DNA of 64,000 nucleotides from JBCBSP01 sp039819095 (GTDB lineage Bacteria; Pseudomonadota; Alphaproteobacteria; Caulobacterales; Maricaulaceae): the NCBI GenBank assembly GCA_039819095.1, contig JBCBSP010000001.1, positions 62,001 to 126,000 of the forward strand. The letters are read 5' to 3'. Below, piece after piece: positions 50,112-59,555 of this stretch; position 1 is the stretch's first letter, and the number at the start of each line of letters is the position of its first letter. The position numbers were made by a program, and so were the translations under genes. The notes under the pieces were generated by a model. The model did no database searches and had not been told where the DNA came from. It worked only from the letters and a program-made list of their open reading frames with translations.

Positions 50112-52205
50112 TCAGCGCGAGTCCGAATCGTCCGGGCTTCGATCGCCGGGCATCACAGTGAGCGGGGGCAGGGTCGGCAGCTCGATATTCGCCGCTGTTC
50201 CGCCCATATCACGCTCAATGAAGAGCGGTGCGCGTCCTTCATCGCTCATGCGGGCCCGGTAGACGCCGAGATTCTCCAGTACGCGCTGCACATAGCTGCG
50301 CGTTTCGGAAAACGGGATGCTCTCCACCCAGTCGATCGGGTCGATCTCGCCTGTGCGCGGATCACCGTAATTGCGAATCCAGCGATCCACCCGGTGACCG
50401 CCGGCGTTGTAGGCGGCCAGGGCGAGCACGAGCGAGCCGTCATACTCGTCGACGACTTCCTGAAGGTGCGCCATGCCAAGGGTCAGATTGTATTCCGGAT
50501 CATCGGTCAGCCAGTCGAAGCGATAGGGCTCGCCGAGCTGGCGGGCGGTCTGACGCGCCGTGGCCGGCATCATCTGCATCAGGCCGCGCGCGCCGGCGTG
50601 GCTCACGGCCTGCTGGTGGAACTCCGTTTCCTGGCGGATCACCGAGTGAGTCAGGGCCGCATCGGCGAAGATCGGCGCATCAAGCGGCAGGTCGATCGTC
50701 GGGTAGGCCCGCTCCGCCAGCGTGTAGCCGCGCATCCGGGCGGACTTGGCCGCGCGCACCGCCTCGCGAACCTGCAGAAATTCAGTCGCGATATCGGCGA
50801 TCATGGCCTGCTCGGCGGGCGTCTCCATTTCGTCATCGAAATGGTACATGAAGACGCGGAAATAATAGTCCGCATCGATCTCCGCGAGCAGGCGGATCCC
50901 AGTAATCTCCCGGCGCGCGTGGAAGGCGGCGCGCATTGCATCGGTGATGACCGGGTCAGGCGGAAGATCGATCTCGGTCGCCGCTTCACCGAGACCCAGA
51001 AGCGCCAGCTGGCCGTAATAGGTCGTCACGTGCTGCGCGGCGGCCATGTAGCGCTCGCGCGCCAGACCGAGCTGGCCCTGACCCTCGGCGGCGCGGCCCT
51101 GCCAGTATTTGGCGCGCGCCAGCGAGACCGGCGTGCTCACCCCGCCTTCCAGCGTACGGAAATGGCCCAGAGCCGCGTCCGGCTGGTTCAGCCGGGTCAG
51201 CGCCAGCCAGCCGGCGATGAATTCGGCGTCGGCGAAGTCCACCCCGCGTTCCATCCCGTTGGAGGCGGCGAGCTGGTAGGCGGTGGCGAAATCCTCATCG
51301 CGGATCAGATCGAGAATCTGCAGCTTGCGTTCGGTCCACATCGCGTCGAGCGCAGTGGTGTTGTCATAGCCGGACGGCAGCTGCAGCAGGAGCGGCAGCG
51401 TGGTGTCCAGACCCGCCCGGCGGCGCCAGCGGGCGCGCTCATAGACCAGGCCGGGATCTTCCAGAAGGCTTTGCGGCACCTGCGCCACTGCGCCATCAAC
51501 GCCCCGGCCGCGGGCGGCGAGGGTGATTCGCGCCCGCGCTACGCTGCGCCGGCCTTCATCAAGCTGAGGCAGGAGCCGGCCTGCGGCGGTGCGTTGCCCG
51601 GCCCAGAGCAGGAAGTCGACCCGCTCGGCATGATCGTCGGTGGTCAACAGCGAGGCGTGATCGCGCAGCACCGCCGCCTGAGTGGACAGGCGCAGGGTCT
51701 GGCCGCGCCATGCCTGGCGGATTTGGTTCTGGCCCTCGTCGGCGCGTCCGACCGCAAGCAAGGCTTCGCCATAGGCGATGCGGCCATCGCCGCTGACGGG
51801 CGGGTGGTCTTCGAACCAGGCCGCGATCAGGGCCGGCGACAGACCGCTATCATCAATGCGCCATTCCGCCTCGCGGCGGATATTGGCCATGCGCGGCCAG
51901 TTCTGCAGACGGTCAATCGCCAGATCGACTTCGGAGAAGGGCGCGCCGGCGTCCGATACCGCGATCCGCCAGAGCAGGAGATCGGCGGCGGCGCGGTTGG
52001 ACAGGCCGCTGCGCGCATTGCGCACCGCATCCCAATCGCCATCCTCAGCCGCGCGCATGGCCCGGCGGAAGGTCGCGAAATCAACATCGGACAGGATTTC
52101 AGAGTGGTTCTGAACCGGCGGTTTGGGACGTGGGGCGGGGGCTTGAGCCAAAGCCGGCGCAGCAAGCGCGCACGCGATCAAAGCGGTAAGGATGCGGGTG
52201 ATCAT
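50112..52205 (-). CDS. Soluble lytic murein transglycosylase, Slt70-like
   Basis: A 697-residue periplasmic enzyme cleaving peptidoglycan glycan strands. A signal peptide (ALAAPALAQAP) leads into a long alpha-helical superhelix of TPR-like repeats, and the SLT catalytic domain lies near the C-terminus: SVIRQETEFHQQAVSHAGA with the catalytic glutamate, then ARGLMQMMPATA and ALAAYNAGGHRV. A proline-rich tail closes it. Overall size and layout match Slt70. It is convergent with the threonine ammonia-lyase gene (6-nt gap). Confidence 0.95.
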   Translation of the reverse strand: MITRILTALIACALAAPALAQAPAPRPKPPVQNHSEILSDVDFATFRRAMRAAEDGDWDAVRNARSGLSNRAAADLLLWRIAVSDAGAPFSEVDLAIDRLQNWPRMANIRREAEWRIDDSGLSPALIAAWFEDHPPVSGDGRIAYGEALLAVGRADEGQNQIRQAWRGQTLRLSTQAAVLRDHASLLTTDDHAERVDFLLWAGQRTAAGRLLPQLDEGRRSVARARITLAARGRGVDGAVAQVPQSLLEDPGLVYERARWRRRAGLDTTLPLLLQLPSGYDNTTALDAMWTERKLQILDLIRDEDFATAYQLAASNGMERGVDFADAEFIAGWLALTRLNQPDAALGHFRTLEGGVSTPVSLARAKYWQGRAAEGQGQLGLARERYMAAAQHVTTYYGQLALLGLGEAATEIDLPPDPVITDAMRAAFHARREITGIRLLAEIDADYYFRVFMYHFDDEMETPAEQAMIADIATEFLQVREAVRAAKSARMRGYTLAERAYPTIDLPLDAPIFADAALTHSVIRQETEFHQQAVSHAGARGLMQMMPATARQTARQLGEPYRFDWLTDDPEYNLTLGMAHLQEVVDEYDGSLVLALAAYNAGGHRVDRWIRNYGDPRTGEIDPIDWVESIPFSETRSYVQRVLENLGVYRARMSDEGRAPLFIERDMGGTAANIELPTLPPLTVMPGDRSPDDSDSR

Positions 52206-52362
52206 GTTGAAGAAGACGCCTTCCCTCGTTAGGCCCCGATACAGCCTCGCTTATGCCTTGGCCCGTGTCCATAACAACGCGCTGCACTGAGCAGGCGTGC
52301 TTGGCGTGTATTGAGCGGATCGATATGGTCCGCGCCCGCATGCAAGAAAGGTCCTTGAAGCG

Positions 52363-53235
52363 ATGTTCCGCGGTTCCATTACGGCTCTGGTCACGCCATT
52401 CAAGAATGGCGCCGTGGAAGAGGCGTCCTTCGTGCGTCTTCTGGAACGCCAGATCGCGGCCGGAACGCACGGCGTGGTTCCGTGCGGCACGACCGGCGAA
52501 GTCGCCACGCTGAGCGATGACGAGTTTCAGCGGCTCATCGCTCTGACCGTCGAGGTGTGCGGCGGCCGCATTCCGGTGATCGCCGGGACCGGAACCAACG
52601 ACACCGCGCGCACGATCGCCCGCCAGCGTTACGCGCAGTCTGTCGGCGCGGACGCCGGTCTGGTGATCGCCCCCTATTATAATCGCCCCGATCAGGCTGG
52701 AATCGCGGCGCATATAGAAGCGGTTGCGGACGCGTCGGACCTGCCTGTGATCGTCTACAACGTTCCTGGGCGCACGGTGACGGACATTTCGCCGGCAACA
52801 CTCGCCCGGCTCTCGGCGCATCCGCGTATTATCGGTGTGAAGGACGCGACCGGCGAGATGGGACGCGTCACCCGGCACAAGCTTGATTGCCGGAAGGGCT
52901 TCGTTCAGCTGTCAGGCGATGATCCCAGCGCGCTGGGCCACTACGCCCATGGCGGGGCCGGCGCGATCTCCGTGACCTCCAATGTCGCTCCGGCTCAGTG
53001 CGCGGCGTTTCACCAGGCCTGTCTCGATGGCGAATGGGATGAGGCTCGCGCGATCAACGCCCGGCTCCAGGCCCTGCATGAGGCTCTGTTCTGCGCGCCG
53101 AGCCCAGCGCCGGCCAAATATGCGCTCTCCGCCCTGGGGCTCTGCGAAGCGGAGCTCCGACTGCCGCTTGTTGCGTGTGATGATGTCGCACGCCGGCGCG
53201 TTGACGCCGCCATGGCCGGACTGGATCTGTCATGA
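52363..53235 (+). CDS. dapA: 4-hydroxy-tetrahydrodipicolinate synthase
   Basis: A 290-residue TIM-barrel enzyme condensing pyruvate with aspartate semialdehyde in lysine/diaminopimelate synthesis. The Schiff-base lysine is Lys160 (GVKDATGEM), the catalytic tyrosine Tyr132 (VYNVPGRT) and the threonine pair 43-44 (GTTGE). The Tyr106 equivalent lies in APYYNRPDQ. Length is standard. The stop overlaps smpB by four bases, a common dapA-smpB pairing. Confidence 0.97.
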   Translation: MFRGSITALVTPFKNGAVEEASFVRLLERQIAAGTHGVVPCGTTGEVATLSDDEFQRLIALTVEVCGGRIPVIAGTGTNDTARTIARQRYAQSVGADAGLVIAPYYNRPDQAGIAAHIEAVADASDLPVIVYNVPGRTVTDISPATLARLSAHPRIIGVKDATGEMGRVTRHKLDCRKGFVQLSGDDPSALGHYAHGGAGAISVTSNVAPAQCAAFHQACLDGEWDEARAINARLQALHEALFCAPSPAPAKYALSALGLCEAELRLPLVACDDVARRRVDAAMAGLDLS

Positions 53236-53705
53236 GCGCGGTCAAGGGCCGTCAGGACGGCCTGGTCGCCGTCAATCGCCGTGCCCGGTTCGACTATGAA
53301 ATCGTCGATACGCTGGAAGCGGGCATCCAGCTCACCGGGACCGAAGTGAAGTCGATCCGGAAGGGTCACGCCAATATCGCCGAGGCCTATGTCAGCCCCG
53401 AGCGCGGCGAGCTCTTCCTGATCAATTCCGACATCCCGCCTTATGAGGGCGGTAATCGATTCAATCACGAGCCTCGACGCGCGCGCAAACTGCTCGTGCA
53501 CAAGCGCGAGCTGTCAAAGCTCGCCGGTGCGGTTCAGCGCGAAAGGCGCACCATCGTGCCGCTGCGGCTCTACTTCAACGATCGCGGGATCGCCAAGCTC
53601 CAGATCGGGTTGGCCAAGGGCAAGAACACGATCGACAAGCGTGAAACCACAAAGAAGCGCGAGTGGAATCGTCAGAAGCAGAGAATTCTGAAGAATTTCG
53701 GCTAA
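53232..53705 (+). CDS. smpB: SsrA-binding protein SmpB
   Basis: A 157-residue trans-translation factor that loads tmRNA onto stalled ribosomes. The OB-fold core carries ARFDYEIVDTLEAGIQLTGT, KSIRKGHANIAEAYV and the tail KGKNTIDKRETTKKREWNRQ. The ATG lies inside the dapA stop (ATGA). The tmRNA gene itself was not found in the window. The stop overlaps the convergent UDG gene by four bases. Confidence 0.97.
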   Translation: MSAVKGRQDGLVAVNRRARFDYEIVDTLEAGIQLTGTEVKSIRKGHANIAEAYVSPERGELFLINSDIPPYEGGNRFNHEPRRARKLLVHKRELSKLAGAVQRERRTIVPLRLYFNDRGIAKLQIGLAKGKNTIDKRETTKKREWNRQKQRILKNFG

Positions 53706-54364
53706 ATTACTGCTTTTGCACTACGAAACACATCATGGAACATGGCTTCGGTAAGCCGTCCGGTGTTCGTATTATAGCGCGAGCAGTGATAGCTATCGAT
53801 CATCAGCACCGGGCCGTGCGGGCCTTCGAGCGCATGCTGTTCGCCATGTCCGAAACGGTAATGGGCGGGCTTCTGGCCAAGTGCGCGCAAGGTGTTCTGG
53901 TGGGCGACCGTGCCCAGCGCGATGATGCACTTCAACGCTTTTAGCGACGCGATGCGCGCGGTCAGAAAGGGCCGGCATGCATTGGCTTCAGCGCCGGTGA
54001 CCTTATTGGCCGGCGGGGCGCAGCGCACCGCATTGGTGATCATCGCATCAACCAGGTGCAGATCATCGACGCCATCGCGGTCATAGTCGCCCGCGCTGAG
54101 CCCGAAATGGGCCAGGGTCGGGTAAAGCAGATCACCCGCCCAGTCGCCGGTGAAGGGGCGCGCGGTCCGGTTCGCGCCCGTTCGCCCGGGCGCGAGGCCC
54201 ACGATGAGCAGGCGCGCGGCTTCATCGCCAAAGGAGGCGACCGGCGCGTTGTGCCAGCCTGGTTCCTCGGCGCGATTGGCTTCACGGTATTCAACCAGGC
54301 GCGGGCAGAGCGCGCAGTCAAACGGCGCTTCTGGCGGCGCGGCCTGGGCGGCGCTAGTCCTCAT
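53702..54364 (-). CDS. Uracil-DNA glycosylase, family 5-like (UdgB)
   Basis: A 220-residue Fe-S uracil-DNA glycosylase. Motif A reads GLAPGRTGANRTARPFTGD, and motif B is the SYHCSRYNTNTGRLT stretch, a pattern typical of family 5 (UDGb) rather than UDGa. Four cysteines for a 4Fe-4S cluster are visible: CALC near the N-terminus, then VRCAPPANK and EANACRPFL. It removes uracil and deaminated bases. Its start overlaps the NYN-domain gene by 11 bases. Confidence 0.88.
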   Translation of the reverse strand: MRTSAAQAAPPEAPFDCALCPRLVEYREANRAEEPGWHNAPVASFGDEAARLLIVGLAPGRTGANRTARPFTGDWAGDLLYPTLAHFGLSAGDYDRDGVDDLHLVDAMITNAVRCAPPANKVTGAEANACRPFLTARIASLKALKCIIALGTVAHQNTLRALGQKPAHYRFGHGEQHALEGPHGPVLMIDSYHCSRYNTNTGRLTEAMFHDVFRSAKAVI

Positions 54365-54920
54365 CGCCGTATTCGTGGTCTTCGCGCGGACGGCGCTCGC
54401 GACCGACCAGCTTGCCGAGATCAGCCAGCTCGATGAATGAGTCCGCCTGACGCCGCAGATCGTCCGACGCCATGGGCGGCTGCGATTTCAGCGTGGAGAC
54501 CACTGAGACGCGCACGCCGCGGCGCTGAATCGCTTCCACGACGGTGCGAAAATCACCATCACCGGAGAACAGCACCACGTGATCGACATGGCCGCAGGAA
54601 TCGATCAGGTCCACGGTGATATCGACATCCATATCGCCCTTGATGCGCCGCCGGCCGTTGTCATCGGTATATTCCTTGGCTGGTTTGGTGATGACGCGAA
54701 AACCGTTGTAATCGAGCCAGTCGATCAGCGGCCGGATCGGCGAGTATTCTTCGTTTTCCAGAAGGGCGGTGTAGTAATTGGCGCGTATAAGGCGTCCGCG
54801 CTTGCGGAACTCTTCAAGCAGCTTTCTGTAATCGATATCGAAATCGAGCGCCTTGGCTGCTGAATATAAGTTGGCGCCGTCCACGAACAGCGCGATTCTT
54901 TCATTGGGGTAGAATGTCAT
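54354..54920 (-). CDS. NYN-domain (LabA/DUF88) ribonuclease-like protein
   Basis: A 188-residue protein of the LabA-like NYN (PIN-like) family. The acidic active-site residues are visible in ALFVDGANLY, KGDMDVDITVDLID and LFSGDGDFRTVVEAI. The C-terminal tail is charged and probably disordered. NYN proteins act as metal-dependent RNases or RNA-binding regulators; the target is unknown. The gene ends within the start of the glycosylase gene, so the two are co-translated. folK diverges upstream with a 29-nt gap. Confidence 0.88.
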   Translation of the reverse strand: MTFYPNERIALFVDGANLYSAAKALDFDIDYRKLLEEFRKRGRLIRANYYTALLENEEYSPIRPLIDWLDYNGFRVITKPAKEYTDDNGRRRIKGDMDVDITVDLIDSCGHVDHVVLFSGDGDFRTVVEAIQRRGVRVSVVSTLKSQPPMASDDLRRQADSFIELADLGKLVGRERRPREDHEYGDED

Positions 54921-54949
54921 TACCGCCTCTCAGAGTAAGGTTTTAACAA

Positions 54950-55522
54950 ATGGGTCGGCTTCAACGCGTATACATAGCGCTTGGTGCAAATCGAACCTAT
55001 CGACGACGCCCGCTTGTGGAAAGCTTAATCGGCGCCCTGAAGGCGCTTGAGGGCCCCGCCATACGGGTGATTGCGGCCTCGCGGCCCTGGCGCACGCCGG
55101 CTTGGCCGGATCCGCGTGATCCGCAATTTCTGAACGCCGCCGCAGAACTTCGCACCGATCTGTCGGCAGACGATCTCCTGACTGTGCTGCATGGCGTTGA
55201 AGAGCGCTTAGGGCGGGTGCGAGGGGAACGAAATGCGCCGCGCACGCTCGACCTTGATCTGCTGGATCACGGCGGACGCGTCAGCGCGGACGGCGATCAA
55301 ACGATAACGCCGCATCCGCGTCTTCACTTGCGCGCTTTCGTTCTGGCGCCGCTGCGCGAGATCGCGCCACGCTGGCGTTTGCCGGGAGAGGGGACACCCA
55401 TCACAAGGCTCTATGCCGCGCTGCCTTCGAGCGATCGCCGAGCAGTTCGTCCCGCCGGACCGCCGCTTATCCGCGCGCTGCGGTGCAGCGAAACGCTTGC
55501 GGGCGAGGGCGGGATCGACTAA
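54950..55522 (+). CDS. folK: 2-amino-4-hydroxy-6-hydroxymethyldihydropteridine pyrophosphokinase
   Basis: A 190-residue folate-pathway enzyme that pyrophosphorylates hydroxymethyldihydropterin. Conserved parts are YIALGAN near the start, DPRDPQFLNAAAELRT, ERLGRVRGERNAPRTLDLDLL with the two magnesium aspartates, and ITPHPRLHLRAFVLAPL. The C-terminus carries about 25 extra residues of low complexity compared with E. coli FolK. Only 29 nt separate it from the divergent NYN gene, so the promoters overlap. Confidence 0.95.
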   Translation: MGRLQRVYIALGANRTYRRRPLVESLIGALKALEGPAIRVIAASRPWRTPAWPDPRDPQFLNAAAELRTDLSADDLLTVLHGVEERLGRVRGERNAPRTLDLDLLDHGGRVSADGDQTITPHPRLHLRAFVLAPLREIAPRWRLPGEGTPITRLYAALPSSDRRAVRPAGPPLIRALRCSETLAGEGGID

Positions 55523-55583
55523 TCACGGGGCTTGTCTCCATTTTTGGGACGATCCTCATATTCCGATTAGGAGCCGCTCGCGC

Positions 55584-55961
55584 ATGGCCCGCGTCACCGT
55601 AGAAGACTGCATTGAAAAAGTATCGAACCGGTTTGACCTGGTTCTGCTCGCCGCGCACCGCGCTCGCAATATCGCCGCCGGCTCTCAGTTGCAGATTGAT
55701 CGCGATAACGACAAGAACCCGGTCGTGGCCCTTCGCGAAATCGCTGAGGACAAGGTGGAGCTTGGCGGGCTGGGTGAAAGCCTTGTGTCGGGCCTGCAGC
55801 GCGTGCTTCCCAGCGATGACGACGAGCCGGCCGAAGCCGCTGCCCCGAGCCGCGGCAGCGAAGCCCAGCGTCCGGCGCTGCCTCAGCCGGAGCTGGATGA
55901 AGCCGCCATGCTGAAAGCGCTTCAGAGCGACAGGGACGGGCCGGCCGACGGCCGCCTGTAG
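55584..55961 (+). CDS. rpoZ: DNA-directed RNA polymerase omega subunit
   Basis: A 125-residue omega subunit stabilising the beta' subunit of RNA polymerase. The N-terminal core (ARVTVEDCIEKVSNRFDLVL, then AAHRARNIAAGS, then DKNPVVALREIAE) is conserved. An acidic, proline-rich tail is longer than in E. coli, as is usual in alphaproteobacteria. It begins a tight run that continues with the Rsh gene, whose GTG starts 6 nt after the rpoZ stop, and omega is needed for ppGpp response. Confidence 0.96.
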   Translation: MARVTVEDCIEKVSNRFDLVLLAAHRARNIAAGSQLQIDRDNDKNPVVALREIAEDKVELGGLGESLVSGLQRVLPSDDDEPAEAAAPSRGSEAQRPALPQPELDEAAMLKALQSDRDGPADGRL

Positions 55962-55966
55962 GCGCA

Positions 55967-58216
55967 GTGACCGCGCTCGCCGGTCCGCAATCTGTTATCG
56001 ACGCCGCCGAGGCGATCCCCAGCGCTGACGATCTCGTTGCGCGCGTTCACACCTATTATCCTGACGCCGACGCGGACCTGATCCGCCGCGCCTATGAGTA
56101 TTCGCGCGTCATGCACGCCTCCCAGACGCGTCAATCGGGAGCCCCGTATTACGGTCACACCGTAGCGGTGGCTTTCCTGCTGACCGAGCTGCGTCTGGAC
56201 GTAGCCTCGGTCTGCACCGGCCTGCTGCACGATACGGTCGAAGACACCGACGCCACGCTTGAGGACATCGCCGAGCTGTTCGGCGCTGATATCGCCAGGC
56301 TGGTGGACGGCGTCACCAAGCTGAACGAGCTGTCGTCGAAGCGCACCAAGCAGGCGGAGAATCTGCAAAAACTCGTTGTCGCGATCACGCAGGACGTTCG
56401 CGTGCTTTTGGTGAAGCTGTGCGACCGCCTGCACAATATGCGCACGCTGCACTTTCTGAAGAAGCCGGAAAAGCGCGAGCGCATCGCGCTGGAGACGCTG
56501 GAGATCTACGCGCCTCTGGCCCGGCGCATCGGAGTGAACCGGCTGTGCACCGAGCTGGAAGATCTCGCCTTTTTCAACCTGAATCCCAACGCGCATGAAG
56601 GCATCACCAAGCGCCTTGCCGAGCAGCGCGAGGGGCGTGCGCGCGCCATCGCCGACATTTCCGGGCGGCTTTCGGAGCAGCTGGATCAGGCCGGTATCGA
56701 AGCGCGCGTCTTCGGTCGGGAAAAGCGCGCCTATTCGATCTGGCGCAAGCTGGAGCGCAAGGGCGTCAGCTTTGATGAGATCGCCGACATCTACGCTTTC
56801 CGCGTCATCGTCGGTTCGCCGGAGGAGTGCTACCGGGTTCTGGGTGTGATCCACCAGGTCTGGCGGTGTGTGGCGGACCGGTTTCACGACTATATTTCAA
56901 CGCCGAAGCCGAATAATTATCGCTCGCTTCATACGACGATCATCGGGCCGGGCAATATCCGGGTCGAGCTTCAGATCCGCACCGAAGACATGGATGCGGT
57001 CGCAGAATCCGGCGTCGCGGCTCACTGGCGCTACAAGGCGGGCCGGTATGGCTATGACCCGGCAGCAGCCGAGATCGCCGGCGGCGATCCGCTGGAGCGT
57101 TTGCGGCCCTTTGTTGAAATCCTGGAGCAGGGCGGCGACCCGGACGAGTTTCTGGAGCACGCAAAGCTGGAGATGTTCTCCGACCAGGTCTACGCCTTCA
57201 CCCCGAAGGGCGATCTGATCGCCCTGCCGCAAGGCGCCACGACACTGGATTTCGCCTATGCTGTTCATACCGAGCTCGGCCATGCCGCAGCCGGGGCCCG
57301 GATCAACGGTCGTTCTCGCCCGCTGCGTTCGCCGGTGCGCAATGGTGACGTCGTGCAGGTCATCAAGGGCGGCGCGAAAACGCCGCCGCCCGGTTGGGAG
57401 GATCTGGTCATCACCGGCAAGGCCAAAGCGGCGATCCGCCGACTGGTTCGCGCTTCGGAGCAGGATGAGTTCATCCGTATCGGCAAGGTGATCGCTGAGC
57501 ACGCCTTCCTTCGCGAGGGCAAGGTGTTCCGCGAAGCCGGCGTCGCGGACGCGCTGAAGCGTCTGGAGCTGGACGATCTCGACGCGCTTTACCTGGCGCT
57601 GGGCAAGGGCCGGGTCAGTTCCGGCGAGCTGTTCGACGCCGTCTATCCCGGCCAGCGCAACAAGCGCGGCGACAGCCCGAATGACCGTGAGCTGATCGGG
57701 GATGAGAAGGGCGCGCTCTACGTTCACGGGCGCGGCCTGACGCCGGGCGTTTCTCTGCATTTCGCCAAGTGCTGTTCACCCATTGCGGGCGACCGCATCG
57801 TCGGAGTGATGAATCCCGGTCATGGCGTGGATGTTCACGTCATCGATTGCGAGCAGCTCGCCTCGCTTGAGGATGAGGCCGATCTGGAGCACTGGATCGA
57901 TCTGAAATGGACGCCGGAAGCGCTCAGCAACGCAGCTTCGGTGGGCCGGGTCGTCGCCGTGGTTCGCAATGAGCCGGGTGTATTGGCCGAGATCGCCGGA
58001 GCGGTCGGCGAGGCGCGCGGCAACATCATCAATGTGAAAATGTTCGAGCGCAGCCGCGACTTCTTCCGCATGGCGTTCGATATCGAGGTTCTGGACACGC
58101 GGCACCTGTCCAATGTGGTCAGCGCGCTGAAGACGTGCGAGAGGGTGACCGAAGCTGAACGCGCCCGCTTTGACGGGGATGACGCCCTTGAAGGGTTTGA
58201 CGAGGAAGCCGGATGA
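55967..58216 (+). CDS. spoT: Bifunctional (p)ppGpp synthetase/hydrolase (Rsh/SpoT)
   Basis: A 749-residue stringent-response enzyme. The HD hydrolase domain is intact (YYGHTVAVAF, then GLLHDTVEDTDATLEDI), so the protein can degrade ppGpp. The synthetase domain has YSIWRKLERKG, IYAFRVIV and PNNYRSLHTTI. TGS (YAFTPKGDLIALPQGATTLDFAY) and C-terminal ACT domains complete it. The start is GTG 6 nt after rpoZ. Alphaproteobacteria usually carry this single long Rsh instead of separate RelA and SpoT. Confidence 0.96.
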   Translation: MTALAGPQSVIDAAEAIPSADDLVARVHTYYPDADADLIRRAYEYSRVMHASQTRQSGAPYYGHTVAVAFLLTELRLDVASVCTGLLHDTVEDTDATLEDIAELFGADIARLVDGVTKLNELSSKRTKQAENLQKLVVAITQDVRVLLVKLCDRLHNMRTLHFLKKPEKRERIALETLEIYAPLARRIGVNRLCTELEDLAFFNLNPNAHEGITKRLAEQREGRARAIADISGRLSEQLDQAGIEARVFGREKRAYSIWRKLERKGVSFDEIADIYAFRVIVGSPEECYRVLGVIHQVWRCVADRFHDYISTPKPNNYRSLHTTIIGPGNIRVELQIRTEDMDAVAESGVAAHWRYKAGRYGYDPAAAEIAGGDPLERLRPFVEILEQGGDPDEFLEHAKLEMFSDQVYAFTPKGDLIALPQGATTLDFAYAVHTELGHAAAGARINGRSRPLRSPVRNGDVVQVIKGGAKTPPPGWEDLVITGKAKAAIRRLVRASEQDEFIRIGKVIAEHAFLREGKVFREAGVADALKRLELDDLDALYLALGKGRVSSGELFDAVYPGQRNKRGDSPNDRELIGDEKGALYVHGRGLTPGVSLHFAKCCSPIAGDRIVGVMNPGHGVDVHVIDCEQLASLEDEADLEHWIDLKWTPEALSNAASVGRVVAVVRNEPGVLAEIAGAVGEARGNIINVKMFERSRDFFRMAFDIEVLDTRHLSNVVSALKTCERVTEAERARFDGDDALEGFDEEAG

Positions 58217-58797
58217 CCAGCGAAGACGTGCTTGAAGAATTCCGCGGCGCCGGCGCCCTGCTAGAAGGCCATTTCATCCTGTCTTCGGGGTTGCGCAGCC
58301 CGGTCTTTCTGCAAAAGGCTCTGGTTTTCCGTGATGCGGCGCGCACCGAACGGCTTTGCAGGGCGTTGGCTGCGAAGGTTCGCGCTCAAACCGATGCGCG
58401 CTTCACCGCCATTGTCAGCCCGGCGCTTGGCGGGATCATACCGGGCTATGAAACCGCCCGTCAGATGGAGCTGCCTTTCCTGTTCGTGGAACGCGAGGAC
58501 GGCGCCTTCGCGCTGCGTCGCGGCTTTGAGCTGACATCGGCTGATCGTGTTCTGGTGATCGAAGACATCGTCACCACGGGCCTGTCCTCGCGCGAGTGCA
58601 TCGAAGCGATCAACGCGACCGGCGCTCAGGTTGTCGCCGAAGGCTGTCTGGTGGACCGTTCCGGCGGCAAGGCGGAGGTCGGCGTGCCGCTGATCGCGCT
58701 GGCGACCGTGTCCTTCCCGGCTTACCCGGCCGATCAGCTGCCTGATGAGCTGGCGCGCATTCCTGCGATCAAGCCGGGCAGCCGGGGGCTGGCCTGA
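58213..58797 (+). CDS. pyrE: Orotate phosphoribosyltransferase
   Basis: A 194-residue pyrimidine-synthesis enzyme that transfers PRPP to orotate. The PRPP-binding motif VLVIEDIVTTGLSSRE and the glycine-rich SPALGGIIPGYE are clear. The N-terminus (GAGALLEGHFILSSGLRSP) is typical of the short alphaproteobacterial type. Its start overlaps the rsh stop by four bases (ATGA) and its stop shares one base with pdxJ (TGATG). Confidence 0.96.
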   Translation: MTSEDVLEEFRGAGALLEGHFILSSGLRSPVFLQKALVFRDAARTERLCRALAAKVRAQTDARFTAIVSPALGGIIPGYETARQMELPFLFVEREDGAFALRRGFELTSADRVLVIEDIVTTGLSSRECIEAINATGAQVVAEGCLVDRSGGKAEVGVPLIALATVSFPAYPADQLPDELARIPAIKPGSRGLA

Positions 58798-59555
58798 TGG
58801 CGCAGGGCGCGCTTCGCCTGGGCCTGAATATCGACCACGTGGCCACGATCCGGAATGCCCGCGGCGGCGACCATCCCGATCCGGCGCGCGCGGCGGCCAT
58901 GGCGATGGACGCGGGCGCGGACGGGCTGACGGTCCATTTGCGCGAAGATCGCCGTCATATCCGCGATGGCGATCTGGACGCGATCCGGGCGGCCTGCGCC
59001 CTGCCGATCAATCTGGAGATGGCCGCGACTGACGAGATGTGCGCCATCGCCGAACGCTTTCGCCCGCACGCAGCCTGTCTGGTTCCTGAGCGCCGTGAAG
59101 AGCGCACCACGGAAGGCGGGCTCGACGTGGCGGGGCTGCACAACTCCATCACGCCCATCGCGCGGCGGCTTCAGGACGCGGGATGTCGCGTTTCGCTCTT
59201 CATCGAACCCGATCCGGTTCAGATCGCCGTGGCCGAAGTGCTTGGCGCCCCGGTGGTGGAGCTGCACACCGGCAAGTACGCCGAATTGTGGAATGAGGGC
59301 GGTCTTGAAGCGGCGTCTGACGAGCTGGAACGCCTGCGCCTGGCGGCGGGCGAGGCCGCGCGACGCGGGATCGAACCGCATGCCGGCCATGGTCTGACGT
59401 TCGATAACGTCAAACCGGTCGCGGCTATTGCTGAGCTGGCGGAGCTCAATATCGGTCATTTCCTGGTCGGCGAAGCGATCTTTACCGGACTTGAAACGGC
59501 GGTGAAGCGGATGCGCGCGCTCATGGATGAAGCGCGTTCGGAGCGTGCGGCATGA
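58797..59555 (+). CDS. pdxJ: Pyridoxine 5'-phosphate synthase
   Basis: A 252-residue TIM-barrel enzyme making pyridoxine 5'-phosphate from aminoacetone phosphate and deoxyxylulose phosphate. Signatures are GLNIDHVATIRNARGGDHPD, LTVHLREDRRHIRD, CLVPERREERTTEGGLDV and VELHTGKYAE. The C-terminal phosphate-binding GHGLTFDN is also present. It shares one base with the pyrE stop and overlaps acpS by four bases. Confidence 0.97.
   Translation: MAQGALRLGLNIDHVATIRNARGGDHPDPARAAAMAMDAGADGLTVHLREDRRHIRDGDLDAIRAACALPINLEMAATDEMCAIAERFRPHAACLVPERREERTTEGGLDVAGLHNSITPIARRLQDAGCRVSLFIEPDPVQIAVAEVLGAPVVELHTGKYAELWNEGGLEAASDELERLRLAAGEAARRGIEPHAGHGLTFDNVKPVAAIAELAELNIGHFLVGEAIFTGLETAVKRMRALMDEARSERAA

Noticed and set aside
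50394..52232. 612-codon open frame on the plus strand
   Set aside because: It lies wholly antisense to the lytic transglycosylase, has no domain or signal, and is explained by GC-rich codon bias suppressing antisense stops.
52206..52362. Possible regulatory RNA in the spacer between the transglycosylase and dapA genes
   Set aside because: dapA can be preceded by a lysine riboswitch in other phyla, but no matching stem pattern is visible here.
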